Program-made: the position numbers and the translations under genes | Part shown: in pieces, positions 1-6,521 of the stretch | Layout: each line of letters opens with the position of its first letter | How positions within the stretch are numbered: position 1 is the stretch's first letter | Assembly (NCBI GenBank): GCA_900472395.1 | Contig: UCHV01000005.1 | Span: 62,001 to 126,000 of the forward strand | Origin: Hyphomicrobiales bacterium | Lineage (GTDB): Bacteria; Pseudomonadota; Alphaproteobacteria; Rhizobiales; Rhizobiaceae | Length of the DNA stretch: 64,000 nt | Direction of reading: 5' to 3' | The notes under the pieces: model-generated | Told to the model about the DNA's origin: nothing | Databases searched by the model: none | The model's input: the letters and a program-made list of their open reading frames with translations, nothing else

Positions 1-2
1 TG

Positions 3-740
3 GAGAAGGCACTGCGCGAAGCGAAGCTGCGCACCGATTGGGGCGATCCGAACGAAGCCTACGAAAAAGCCGTGGCGGACTATGCTCGCGGGCTGTTTTC
101 CAACCGCATATTCCTCTCCGATTTCATCCCCACGATCCAGCCCTTCTGGTCGGCAGGCGCGGTGAACGGCATTACCCAGACCCTGATCAAACTTATCGCG
201 CCGGGAATTCCCGACATCTATCAGGGCAGTGAGACCCTCGATCTCAGCATGGTCGATCCGGATAATCGCCGGGTGCCGGACTTTGCGGCTCTGGCCGAGC
301 AACTGGCGGGAACGACGCACCTGCCGGTTTCCGACGACGATTGGTTGAGCGGCGCTCTGAAACAGCAGATCATCGCCCGCGCATTGCGCCTGCGGCAGGA
401 TAAGCCAGGCCTCTTCGGAAAAGGGCGATACATTCCTCTCCATGCAACTGGAAAACGCGCCCGCAATATCGTGTCCTTTGCCCGCGCCGGTGACGACGGC
501 GCGGTTCTTCTGATTGCGCCACGCATGGTGCTGAGCGCCTTTGCAAACCACCCCTCGCCCGCAGGCTTGCCGTCGGTCATGGACGACTGGGAGGAAACGG
601 TGCTGCCACTGGATGGGACACTGGCCAATCGCCGATACCGTGACCTTTTCTCAGGCCGGGAAATTTCCACAGGCGACAGGCTCATGGTGTCGGAGGCACT
701 CGCCGGGCAGCATTTCACGCTTCTGGTGGCCGAGGGTTGA
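3..740 (+). CDS. treY: Malto-oligosyltrehalose synthase, C-terminal part (5' truncated by window edge)
   Basis: This is the last ~245 residues of TreY, which converts the reducing end of malto-oligosaccharides into a trehalosyl unit in the TreY-TreZ trehalose pathway (cytoplasmic, family GH13). The open frame runs in from the window edge. It contains the GH13 C-terminal pattern: an SDFIP/QPFW stretch, a GIPDIYQGSE segment and a DPDNRR loop, then a small C-terminal beta domain ending in LLVAEG. The N-terminal catalytic barrel lies outside the window. A long perfect hairpin follows about 30 bases after the stop, so treY is probably the last gene of its transcript. The identity is secure from family motifs; nothing can be said about its upstream partners. 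Confidence 0.88.
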   Translation, partial: EKALREAKLRTDWGDPNEAYEKAVADYARGLFSNRIFLSDFIPTIQPFWSAGAVNGITQTLIKLIAPGIPDIYQGSETLDLSMVDPDNRRVPDFAALAEQLAGTTHLPVSDDDWLSGALKQQIIARALRLRQDKPGLFGKGRYIPLHATGKRARNIVSFARAGDDGAVLLIAPRMVLSAFANHPSPAGLPSVMDDWEETVLPLDGTLANRRYRDLFSGREISTGDRLMVSEALAGQHFTLLVAEG

Positions 741-768
741 CCCTCGGCTGCCGGCAGCGGCATTGACG

Positions 769-807
769 CAAACAGGGCGCCGATCCAGCAGATCGGCGCC
801 CTGTTTG
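769..807. terminator. Strong hairpin after treY
   Basis: A perfect 17-bp inverted repeat, CAAACAGGGCGCCGATC and its complement, with a 5-base loop. It sits 28 bases after the treY stop and just before the stop of the minus-strand small gene at 833. A short T-containing tail follows. It probably terminates transcription from both sides. Confidence 0.75.
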
Positions 808-832
808 ATTCCTTGCCCTGACGTTACGGGTA

Positions 833-907
833 TCAACCGATACCGACGAAGGACAGGACGGCAAGAACGATGACCACGGCTCCAACGAGCCAGACGATGC
901 TGTTCAT
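833..907 (-). CDS. 24-residue single-span membrane peptide (copy B of a tandem pair)
   Basis: A 25-codon open frame (including stop) encoding a peptide starting MNSIVWLVGAVV and ending FVGIG. It is almost entirely hydrophobic, one transmembrane helix with no charged residues. A purine-rich AGAGGAAAGG sequence lies just upstream of the ATG. It lies 41 bases downstream of a near-copy (949-1023), and the two peptides match at 19 of 24 positions. Conservation between the copies, with both frames keeping start, stop and length, argues that both are translated. Function is unknown. Possible roles are a regulator of a membrane complex, an envelope-stress peptide or a type I toxin-like peptide, but none is shown by the sequence. 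Confidence 0.65.
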   Translation of the reverse strand: MNSIVWLVGAVVIVLAVLSFVGIG

Positions 908-948
908 GATGGTTTCCTTTCCTCTGTTAAATCAGATGGTTTCAAGCC

Positions 949-1023
949 TCACGCGAAGCCGACAAGATTGAGAACGGCGATGACGATGACGACGGCGCCG
1001 ACAAGCCAAACAATGCTGTTCAT
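949..1023 (-). CDS. 24-residue single-span membrane peptide (copy A of a tandem pair)
   Basis: A 25-codon frame (including stop) encoding MNSIVWLVGAVV... ending NLVGFA, a single hydrophobic helix. A good ribosome-binding site (AAAAGGAGAG) lies 6-8 bases before the ATG. It is the upstream member of a tandem duplication with the gene at 833-907. The first 14 residues are identical and the tails have diverged, with conservative changes such as Leu/Ile. The two probably share one minus-strand transcript. No function can be assigned from sequence. Genes this short are commonly missed by automatic annotation. Confidence 0.7.
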   Translation of the reverse strand: MNSIVWLVGAVVIVIAVLNLVGFA

Positions 1024-1136
1024 GATGAACTCTCCTTTTTTATAGTTGTGAAGCGAACGGTTGAGGCGGGCAAAAGGTTCCGTTTTTGAGAGACTGCCGA
1101 AGGCCTTTGTTTCAAAGGTTTAACCCGTAATACCGC

Positions 1137-1385
1137 TCACGCGCCGGGTGTCGCCATGCCATCGCCACGGCGCAATTTGCGGATCTGTTTCATGACCCTG
1201 AGCGAGCTCGAAGCGCGCACGGCCGACCCTTGCGAACTGCTGGAAATGACCCGCAGCATATCCTCGGCCTCATCGACGGAAATCGTGCCGCGTGAGGCAA
1301 GCCCGTCGATCAGCAGCATCAACGCGCCTTCGACGGCGAGTGCACGCCGCTGGTGTTCGTTTTCGATGACTTCCGCATCCGACAT
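1137..1385 (-). CDS. Hypothetical 82-residue protein
   Basis: A small soluble, mostly helical protein, MSDAEVIENEHQRR..., with no recognised domain. The central part (LMLLIDGLASRG...DEAEDMLRVI) looks like an amphipathic helical hairpin, and the C-terminus is basic (KQIRKLRRGD). The start is supported by an AGGGAGCAGATC ribosome-binding site directly upstream of the ATG. It stands alone on the minus strand between the small membrane peptides and a DUF486 gene. Function unknown. Confidence 0.6.
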   Translation of the reverse strand: MSDAEVIENEHQRRALAVEGALMLLIDGLASRGTISVDEAEDMLRVISSSSQGSAVRASSSLRVMKQIRKLRRGDGMATPGA

Positions 1386-1505
1386 GATCTGCTCCCTGAT
1401 TGCGAGAGACGAATGAGTTGGGCGGGTGCTTTGTTCCGTCCAACCTGCCGAATAGGCCGGAGGTCATCGGCGTCGGGTGGGGCAAGAAGCCCCGCCGGAT
1501 GTTTT

Positions 1506-1859
1506 TCAGGCGCGAAAGATGAAGGAGGCGCCGATGGCGATCATGGCAAAACCGATGACGTGGTTGATGGTGAGGTTTTCACCCAGCCAGAACACCGAGA
1601 AGCCGGCGAAGACCACGAGCGTTATGACCTCCTGGATCGTCTTCAACTGCGCTGTCGTATAAACTTCCGATCCCATACGGTTGGCGGGCACCGCCAGGCA
1701 GTATTCGAAAAAGGCGATGCCCCAGGACGCGGCGATCGCGATCCAGATGGCGCTGCCCTTGTGCTTGAGATGGCCATACCAGGCAAATGTCATGAACACG
1801 TTGGAAGCGAGCAGCATGACGATGGGCCACACGGCAGCGGGGCTGAGCGAGAAAGGCAT
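1506..1859 (-). CDS. DUF486 family small membrane protein (DMT-like)
   Basis: 117 residues with four hydrophobic segments (about residues 8-26, 34-55, 70-90 and 98-115), and the family-typical SNVFMTFAWYGHL and FFEYCLAVPANR motifs. DUF486 proteins resemble small-multidrug-resistance transporters in size and topology, but no substrate is known for this family. It is a single inner-membrane gene with its own start (AGGATTCT upstream). No operon partner is visible. Confidence 0.85.
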   Translation of the reverse strand: MPFSLSPAAVWPIVMLLASNVFMTFAWYGHLKHKGSAIWIAIAASWGIAFFEYCLAVPANRMGSEVYTTAQLKTIQEVITLVVFAGFSVFWLGENLTINHVIGFAMIAIGASFIFRA

Positions 1860-1947
1860 TGGTTGAGAATCCTGTGGAGACGATGCGGTGGCGGAGAATG
1901 GACCTGGCTGTGACGCCGCTCAAGTGGGTGCGAGGGCTGTCCCATAG

Positions 1948-1975
1948 AAAAAGCCCCACCGTATCGGCAGGGCTT
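1948..1975 (-). terminator. Rho-independent terminator of the 1999-2340 gene
   Basis: Read on the minus strand, AAGCCCTGCC...GGGGCTTTTT forms a stem with a T run. It begins 23 bases after the stop of the preceding minus-strand gene. Confidence 0.65.
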
Positions 1976-1998
1976 CATCACACTCGAAATATGCCGGA

Positions 1999-2340
1999 TC
2001 AGATTTCCGGGCAACCGCGCTCGTTGGCGAAGGTGATGCGGTCGGGGCCGCGGCGAGTCATGCCTTCGACCGTGATGCTGCGACGGGTGACCCGTGTTAC
2101 CTCGGCATCACGAAGGCCGGATTCGCGGGCAGCGCGACGAGCTTCGCGCTCACTGCAGCCGCCACGGCGGTCATAACGGTCGCCGTCGCGATCACGGTCA
2201 CGATCCGGAATGACGGGACGGATGCCATCAGGGCCGATGCGCAACTGCACGTCCTGTGCCTGCGCAGACGTAACGGCGCCGGTCAGGGCACCTGCACTCA
2301 TCGCCAGCGCCAGGCTGGCGGTCGTCAGGAATTTCAGCAT
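1999..2340 (-). CDS. Secreted/periplasmic Arg-Asp-rich hypothetical protein
   Basis: 113 residues starting MLKFLTTASLALAMSAGALT, a clear Sec signal peptide with likely cleavage after AQA around residue 28. The mature part has a low-complexity Asp-Arg run (about residues 45-58), then a CSEREARRAARESGLRDAEV segment and a C-terminal domain with a second cysteine (RGCPEI). The two cysteines could form a disulfide in the periplasm. The start was chosen because a strong GGAGGAGCAA ribosome-binding site precedes this ATG and the signal peptide begins there; the longer upstream frame lacks both. Function unknown. Similar short Arg-rich secreted proteins are common in rhizobia. Confidence 0.75.
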   Translation of the reverse strand: MLKFLTTASLALAMSAGALTGAVTSAQAQDVQLRIGPDGIRPVIPDRDRDRDGDRYDRRGGCSEREARRAARESGLRDAEVTRVTRRSITVEGMTRRGPDRITFANERGCPEI

Positions 2341-2505
2341 TTGCTCCTCCTTGGCGCCGCCCCATCCCGAGCCGGTCGCGCACAATTGTCTGACGCCGGA
2401 GAAACGCGCGATAACGGATTTTTGTTCCACCGTGAGAGGCGGGCAAAACCGAATAAGGAAGATGTCAGGCACCGGGACAGCGGATTGAAGCCCGATACCG
2501 GCCCG

Positions 2506-2724
2506 TCAGAGTTTAGCCCTGTGGCCGGCAAAGGCTACGGGCGGCGGGGCTGCCTCATGAACCTTGGCCAGCGCCTCCAGCCATGTTGCCAAGCCCTCGG
2601 GAACCTCTTCGTTTCCTGCCTCCAACGCTTCTATCCAGGACAGATCGCACTGCAATGCCGAAGCGATGTTGATGGGCGTCCAGCGAATGACCCGCAGACA
2701 TTCGTTGAAGCGTTTGGAATTCAT
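2506..2724 (-). CDS. Small helix-turn-helix-like protein
   Basis: 72 residues. Positions ~8-50 read like a shortened Cro/XRE-type helix-turn-helix (LRVIRWTPINIASALQCDLS, then WIEALEAGNEEVP), in the usual order of a scaffold helix and an acidic turn. The remaining C-terminus is short and basic. It is probably a DNA-binding regulator or a stand-alone HTH protein, but the match is weak and no target is evident. A GGGGAG sequence lies about 12 bases upstream of the ATG. It ends ~150 bases from the tRNA gene. Confidence 0.6.
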   Translation of the reverse strand: MNSKRFNECLRVIRWTPINIASALQCDLSWIEALEAGNEEVPEGLATWLEALAKVHEAAPPPVAFAGHRAKL

Positions 2725-2874
2725 GCCGGTATCAAGCTCCCCTTATGGCCGGACGATATCGACCTGGAATCGCAAGCCGGCCGGCAAATTATGCGGGAAC
2801 ACTGCCAGAGCATGCCGCCCGATGCAATCAGCACGGTGCAAATTCGTCACGACAATGATTTCATGAAGGAAAAA

Positions 2875-2951
2875 TGGTAGCGGGGGGCGGAATTGAACCG
2901 CCGACCTCAGGGTTATGAATCCTGCGCTCTCACCAACTGAGCTACCCAGCC
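2875..2951 (-). tRNA. tRNA with CAU anticodon (elongator tRNA-Met most likely)
   Basis: A 77-base cloverleaf on the minus strand with encoded CCA. It has a D stem GCTC/GAGC, an anticodon loop TTCATAA with CAT anticodon, and a T stem GGCGG/CCGCC with loop TTCAATT. The acceptor stem GGCTGGG/CCCCGCT pairs imperfectly: a G-U at the end and one T-C mismatch at the fourth pair. The anticodon stem also ends in an A-C pair. A CAU anticodon can be elongator Met, initiator Met or Ile2 (lysidine-modified). The first pair here is not the C-A mismatch of an initiator, so elongator Met is preferred. Confidence 0.85.
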
Positions 2952-3108
2952 ACACCGGATGGGAAGACCGTTTCAGATCGTCCCGCCGTTTGATGTGCGG
3001 CTTATAAAACCCATGTCATCGAAGTGTCAAGCAGGCTTTGGGCAAAAATCTGGGAAGATAGAAATGCCCTCGATTTTCACAGGGTTCTCAAAGGCTCAAA
3101 GCCCCGCT

Positions 3109-4305
3109 TCAGGCCGCAACCGGTTGAGCCAGCAATGCCTTCAAAGCCAGCTCCGCCTCGGCGGCACGTTCCGAACGCTCGATGAAACCACCGCCATAAA
3201 CGCGCGAATCTGCACCTTCACCGGAATAAAGCACGCAGGCCTGACCGGGGGCGACACCTGCCTCGCCGACCGCGAGATCCACATAGATGCCTTTTTCATC
3301 CGCATGCAGCACGGCAGGTGCCGGCGGGCGGGTGGAGCGCACTTTTGCAAAGCAGGCAAAACCGTCCGCAGCGTCGGCGGCAAGCATGCCGTCACCGAGC
3401 CAGTTGACGTCGCGCAGATAGACACGATGCGTATCCAACGCTTCCTTCGGACCGACGATGACGCGGCGCGAACGGGCATCGAGATAAACGACGTAAAGCG
3501 GCTCGCCGGTCGCAACGCCAATACCGCGCCGCTGACCGATCGTGTAATGCAGGATGCCTTCATGGCAGCCAAGCACGCGCCCGTCGATATGGACGATATC
3601 GCCGCCGAGAGCCGCATTCGGCTTCACCTTGTTGATGATGTCGGTATATTTGCCGGCGGGCACGAAACAGATATCCTGGCTGTCTGCCTTCTTGGCGACG
3701 ACAAGGCCCATTTCCTCGGCCAGTTCGCGCACCTGCGCCTTGCTCATGCCGCCGAGCGGAAACCGCAGGTAATCGATCTGTTCCTGCGTGGTGGCAAACA
3801 GGAACCAGCTCTGATCGCGATCCGCATCGGTCGGACGATAGAGTGCACGGCGGCTCGGGTTTTCCGGCGAGGGATTGAGCGCGGAGCGGATGTAATGGCC
3901 GGTCGCCAGCGCATCGGCACCCAGATCACGCGCAGTGGCAAGAAGATCGGCGAACTTGACCGTCTGGTTGCAGGCAACGCAGGGAACCGGGGTTTCGCCC
4001 ATCGCATAGGCTTCGGCGAAGGGATTGATCACCGCATCGCGAAAACGCTTTTCGTAATCGAGCACATAATGCGGGATGCCGAGCGTTTCCGAAACGCGGC
4101 GGGCATCGTCGATATCCTGGCCGGCGCAGCAGGAACCGGCGCGGTGCACGGCGGCGCCATGGTCGTAAAGCTGAAGCGTGATGCCCAGCACATCATAACC
4201 CTGACGTTTCAGAAGCCCTGCCACAACGGAGGAATCCACGCCGCCCGACATGGCGACGACAACGCGTGTGTCTTCAGGCCTCTTGTCAAAATCCAGCGTG
4301 TTCAC
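3109..4305 (-). CDS. mnmA: tRNA-specific 2-thiouridylase MnmA
   Basis: 398 residues. MnmA adds sulfur to C2 of the wobble uridine (U34) in tRNA-Lys, -Glu and -Gln, using ATP and a persulfide relayed from cysteine desulfurase. Visible motifs are the PP-loop SGGVDS (residues 20-25), the catalytic cysteine in CNQTVKF (Cys112), the second active-site cysteine in DSQDICF (Cys213), and the GATGHY-type TGHYIR segment at ~136. Length matches the family (~370-400). It stands alone, transcribed away from a ~350-base non-coding stretch. Confidence 0.96.
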   Translation of the reverse strand: MNTLDFDKRPEDTRVVVAMSGGVDSSVVAGLLKRQGYDVLGITLQLYDHGAAVHRAGSCCAGQDIDDARRVSETLGIPHYVLDYEKRFRDAVINPFAEAYAMGETPVPCVACNQTVKFADLLATARDLGADALATGHYIRSALNPSPENPSRRALYRPTDADRDQSWFLFATTQEQIDYLRFPLGGMSKAQVRELAEEMGLVVAKKADSQDICFVPAGKYTDIINKVKPNAALGGDIVHIDGRVLGCHEGILHYTIGQRRGIGVATGEPLYVVYLDARSRRVIVGPKEALDTHRVYLRDVNWLGDGMLAADAADGFACFAKVRSTRPPAPAVLHADEKGIYVDLAVGEAGVAPGQACVLYSGEGADSRVYGGGFIERSERAAEAELALKALLAQPVAA

Positions 4306-4661
4306 GAAACTCTCTCGATATGTTTTGGCGCTCGCATGTCTGCAGCGGGTGTCTGCCGGGCTGAGGGATCGACCACAACCGGGCTATTTTCGTCTGCCGG
4401 ATATAGAAAGGAATACGTGGCTGCGCAAGATGAGCCGGTGCGGGGGTGTCTGGCGGCGTGTGCATGGCTCCGTTCGCGGCAAGACCGCGACAGGCAGACT
4501 GCGCCCTCGGCGAGCTTCAGACTTTCAGAAATCACCCGCGTTAGGTGGGCTATCAGGTCGGGGCTGTGTGCCGCACAGGCACGCCCGGCGTAACACCTCC
4601 CCCGTGTCGCCAGCGGGGATGAAACTGTCTTCAAGTGATTGATATGTTTGAAGCGGAAGTT
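4306..4661. other. Non-coding interval upstream of mnmA, no recognised element
   Basis: About 355 bases between two minus-strand genes. An open frame of 110 codons crosses it on the minus strand, but its composition is arginine/serine/alanine-rich in a way typical of shadow frames, and it has no ribosome-binding site. The interval is GC-rich with several short stems: CGCGG CAAGA CCGCG around 4480-4495, CTGTG TGCCG CACAG around 4565-4580, and CCCC...GGGG around 4600-4617. It could hold a small RNA or a leader, but I do not recognise any known riboswitch, 6S, SRP, RNase P or tmRNA signature. Confidence 0.3.
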
Positions 4662-5000
4662 TCACCTCGCGATCCCATCGTGCGCGTTTCTCCAGTAATG
4701 CTCCACGATATTCTGCTGGTTGCGAATGAGATGCCCCGCAACGACCGGATCGCCGCCCTTCATGGTTTCAGGATCGGCACCGCACAGAAGCAGAAACATG
4801 CGTTGATGCACGACCGAAGCGAAATAATCGTAAGGTGGCGGACTTTCGACCGTGCCCTCGCTCTGCCACGCCTCCATCACCTGTTTCGTGGCATTGTCCA
4901 GCGCCGTCATGACGGATGCCATCATCTCCTCATCTGCGCGGTGAACGATATCGGCCATCTTGCGTTCGGCCGGCGTAAGGACGGGGCAGGAATTGCTCAT
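4662..5000 (-). CDS. Hypothetical 112-residue protein
   Basis: A soluble helical protein, MSNSCPVLTPAERKMADIVH..., with a long helix MMASVMTALDNATKQVMEAW and a conserved-looking C-terminus HLIRNQQNIVEHYWRNAH. No family is recognised. The start was set at 5000 because a GGAGATCGCC ribosome-binding site precedes this ATG; the longer frame upstream covers the divergent small gene at 5142. Single gene, function unknown. Confidence 0.6.
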   Translation of the reverse strand: MSNSCPVLTPAERKMADIVHRADEEMMASVMTALDNATKQVMEAWQSEGTVESPPPYDYFASVVHQRMFLLLCGADPETMKGGDPVVAGHLIRNQQNIVEHYWRNAHDGIAR

Positions 5001-5141
5001 GAGGCGATCTCCGTTAATGGTTTCGGTCACGGTCGAAGCTCGATACTGCGCAGGTGTGACAAAAAGGGAGGCTGCTGAAGCCGCGTTTTTGCGATAATGC
5101 AATCGGACGATAGACCGTGTCATAACCGTGGAATATTCAAA

Positions 5142-5249
5142 ATGTGGGATTGGTTCCCGATCGTCTTTATTCCGTTCAAGCTCGCCGTGCTCGGCACAGG
5201 CATGTATTTCGCCATCAAGTGGCATCACGATCAGGCAAAGAAGAAATAA
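5142..5249 (+). CDS. 35-residue single-span membrane protein
   Basis: A 36-codon frame (with stop) encoding MWDWFPIVFIPFKLAVLGTG..., one hydrophobic segment (about residues 6-23) followed by a lysine-rich cytoplasmic tail (HHDQAKKK). A GTGGAA sequence lies ~9 bases before the ATG. The pattern of Trp/Pro at the start, one helix and a basic tail is typical of real small membrane proteins, and the frame has no rare-codon clustering. It is divergent from the 4662-5000 gene. Function unknown. Confidence 0.55.
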   Translation: MWDWFPIVFIPFKLAVLGTGMYFAIKWHHDQAKKK

Positions 5250-5353
5250 CCATCCAGCGAACGTCAAGCGCCCGCCCGGCACGCCCTTGATGTTTCGAAT
5301 TGATCGATCGGAAATTGCGCGACATGTGGGAATGTGTCGCAGGAGGTCCGTAG

Positions 5354-5914
5354 ATGCCACGGTACGTTTCTTCCGAGGAAGCTGTGAGGCTACTTGCCGA
5401 TGCCAAGCGAGTATTGGTCATCGGGTGCTCAGGCGGTGGCAAAACGACGTTTTCCACGAAGATTGCAGCTTGCCTTGAACTTGAATTTCAGTCGCTGGAC
5501 CGAGACGTGCGTTGGCTTCCGGGCTGGGTAGAGCGCGACCGGGCAGGACAACGAGACATAATCGCCCGATTGGCCGAGCGCGAACGCTGGGTAATGGACG
5601 GCAGCGGAGCATCTTCTTTCGATATCAGGCTTCCACGAACCGAATTGGTCTTGTGGGTTCGGGTTCCAAGACACGTCGCTCTTTTCGGGCTGTTCAAACG
5701 TGTTTGTCGATACCACGGATCCGTCCGTCCGCAGATGGCCGAGGGTTGCCCGGAACCTTGGCCTGACAGGGATTTTCTGTCTTACATCTGGAATTTCGAA
5801 AAGCGGTACGCCCCTCTTTTCATAAACCGGATCGACCAACATGGGCCTAACGTCCCCGTGGCCGTGCTGCGCTCTCACCGCGAGATGGATGCCATGCTTC
5901 AAGCTTTCGCATGA
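5354..5914 (+). CDS. Small P-loop NTPase, adenylate-kinase-like (FlaR/topology-modulation type)
   Basis: 186 residues. A Walker A motif GCSGGGKTT lies at ~24-32 after a strand LVIGCSG. Next come DRDVRWLPGW (~48-57) and a WVMDGSG segment (~79-85) that in this family contacts the phosphate-acceptor side, then an LID-like arginine-rich region FKRVCRYHGSVRP. The layout matches the small AAA/adenylate-kinase-like ATPases annotated as FlaR or topology modulation proteins, whose true substrate is not established. The start is well supported by AGGAGGTCCGTAG directly before the ATG. Single gene. Confidence 0.8.
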   Translation: MPRYVSSEEAVRLLADAKRVLVIGCSGGGKTTFSTKIAACLELEFQSLDRDVRWLPGWVERDRAGQRDIIARLAERERWVMDGSGASSFDIRLPRTELVLWVRVPRHVALFGLFKRVCRYHGSVRPQMAEGCPEPWPDRDFLSYIWNFEKRYAPLFINRIDQHGPNVPVAVLRSHREMDAMLQAFA

Positions 5915-6059
5915 CGTCGGCGCGCCGCTTGCCGCTTGCCCCGTTTCATCGTAGAGCAATCACGGTCGGCACCGTCCTTCTTGATAAACATCGAAAACAC
6001 TCCGGATCCTGCGGCACCGTCCGCTTGCCGAATGGGTTTTCGCAAATGGAGATTGGGCG

Positions 6060-6437
6060 ATGAATGAGATCGCAGATCATGGCGTCCGTTTTGGACGTAT
6101 TGCCGCCATGCTTCCCGTTACCGATATCGACAAGGCGCTCGAGTTTTATGTGGGCGTCCTCGGCTTTACCAAAACCTTCCAGAACGGAACGCCTGTCGGC
6201 TTCATCATCTTGAAGCGCGATGCCGGCGAGTTGCACCTGACGCTTCAGCCAAATCACAAGGCGGCGCATTTCAATGTCGCACACCTTCTTGTCGATGACG
6301 TGGATGTTCTGTTTGCGCGATGCCGGCAAGCGGGCGCACGGATCATCAAGGGGTTGCAGGATAAGGATTACGGCCTGCGCGCCTTCGTTTTCGAAGACCC
6401 GGACGGCAATCGCATCGATGTCGGGCAAATCATCTGA
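6060..6437 (+). CDS. VOC-family (glyoxalase/bleomycin-resistance fold) protein
   Basis: 125 residues with one full VOC module: MLPVTDIDKALEFYVGVLGF at ~17-36, a GELHLTLQ strand, and AFVFEDPDGNRIDVGQ at the C-terminus, which carries the usual metal-site glutamate position. VOC proteins include bleomycin-binding proteins, dioxygenases and isomerases; nothing here fixes the substrate. Because the domain is single, dimerisation would be needed for a complete site. A GGAGATTGGGCG ribosome-binding site supports the start. A strong hairpin lies shortly after the stop. Confidence 0.85.
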   Translation: MNEIADHGVRFGRIAAMLPVTDIDKALEFYVGVLGFTKTFQNGTPVGFIILKRDAGELHLTLQPNHKAAHFNVAHLLVDDVDVLFARCRQAGARIIKGLQDKDYGLRAFVFEDPDGNRIDVGQII

Positions 6438-6446
6438 GAGACAGGA

Positions 6447-6472
6447 GAGGCCCGAAATTCTTTTCGGGCCTC
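6447..6472. terminator. Hairpin between convergent genes
   Basis: GAGGCCCGAAA pairs perfectly with TTTCGGGCCTC (11 bp, 4-base loop) between the converging VOC and GGDEF-EAL genes. There is no clean T run, so termination efficiency is uncertain. Confidence 0.5.
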
Positions 6473-6521
6473 GGCCTTTACGGGTCAAGCCGCGGGAACG
6501 TCCGGCGCGACTACCATTGGA

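Noticed and set aside
2959-4593. Long plus-strand frame of 544 codons opposite mnmA
   Set aside because: It is the antisense shadow of mnmA, whose motifs are complete on the minus strand; no ribosome-binding site.
4302-4634. 110-codon minus-strand frame upstream of mnmA
   Set aside because: Arg/Ser/Ala-rich composition without domain or ribosome-binding site; treated as non-coding interval.
4390-4640. Known riboswitch or 6S/SRP/RNase P/tmRNA upstream of mnmA
   Set aside because: None of their signature sequences could be recognised there.
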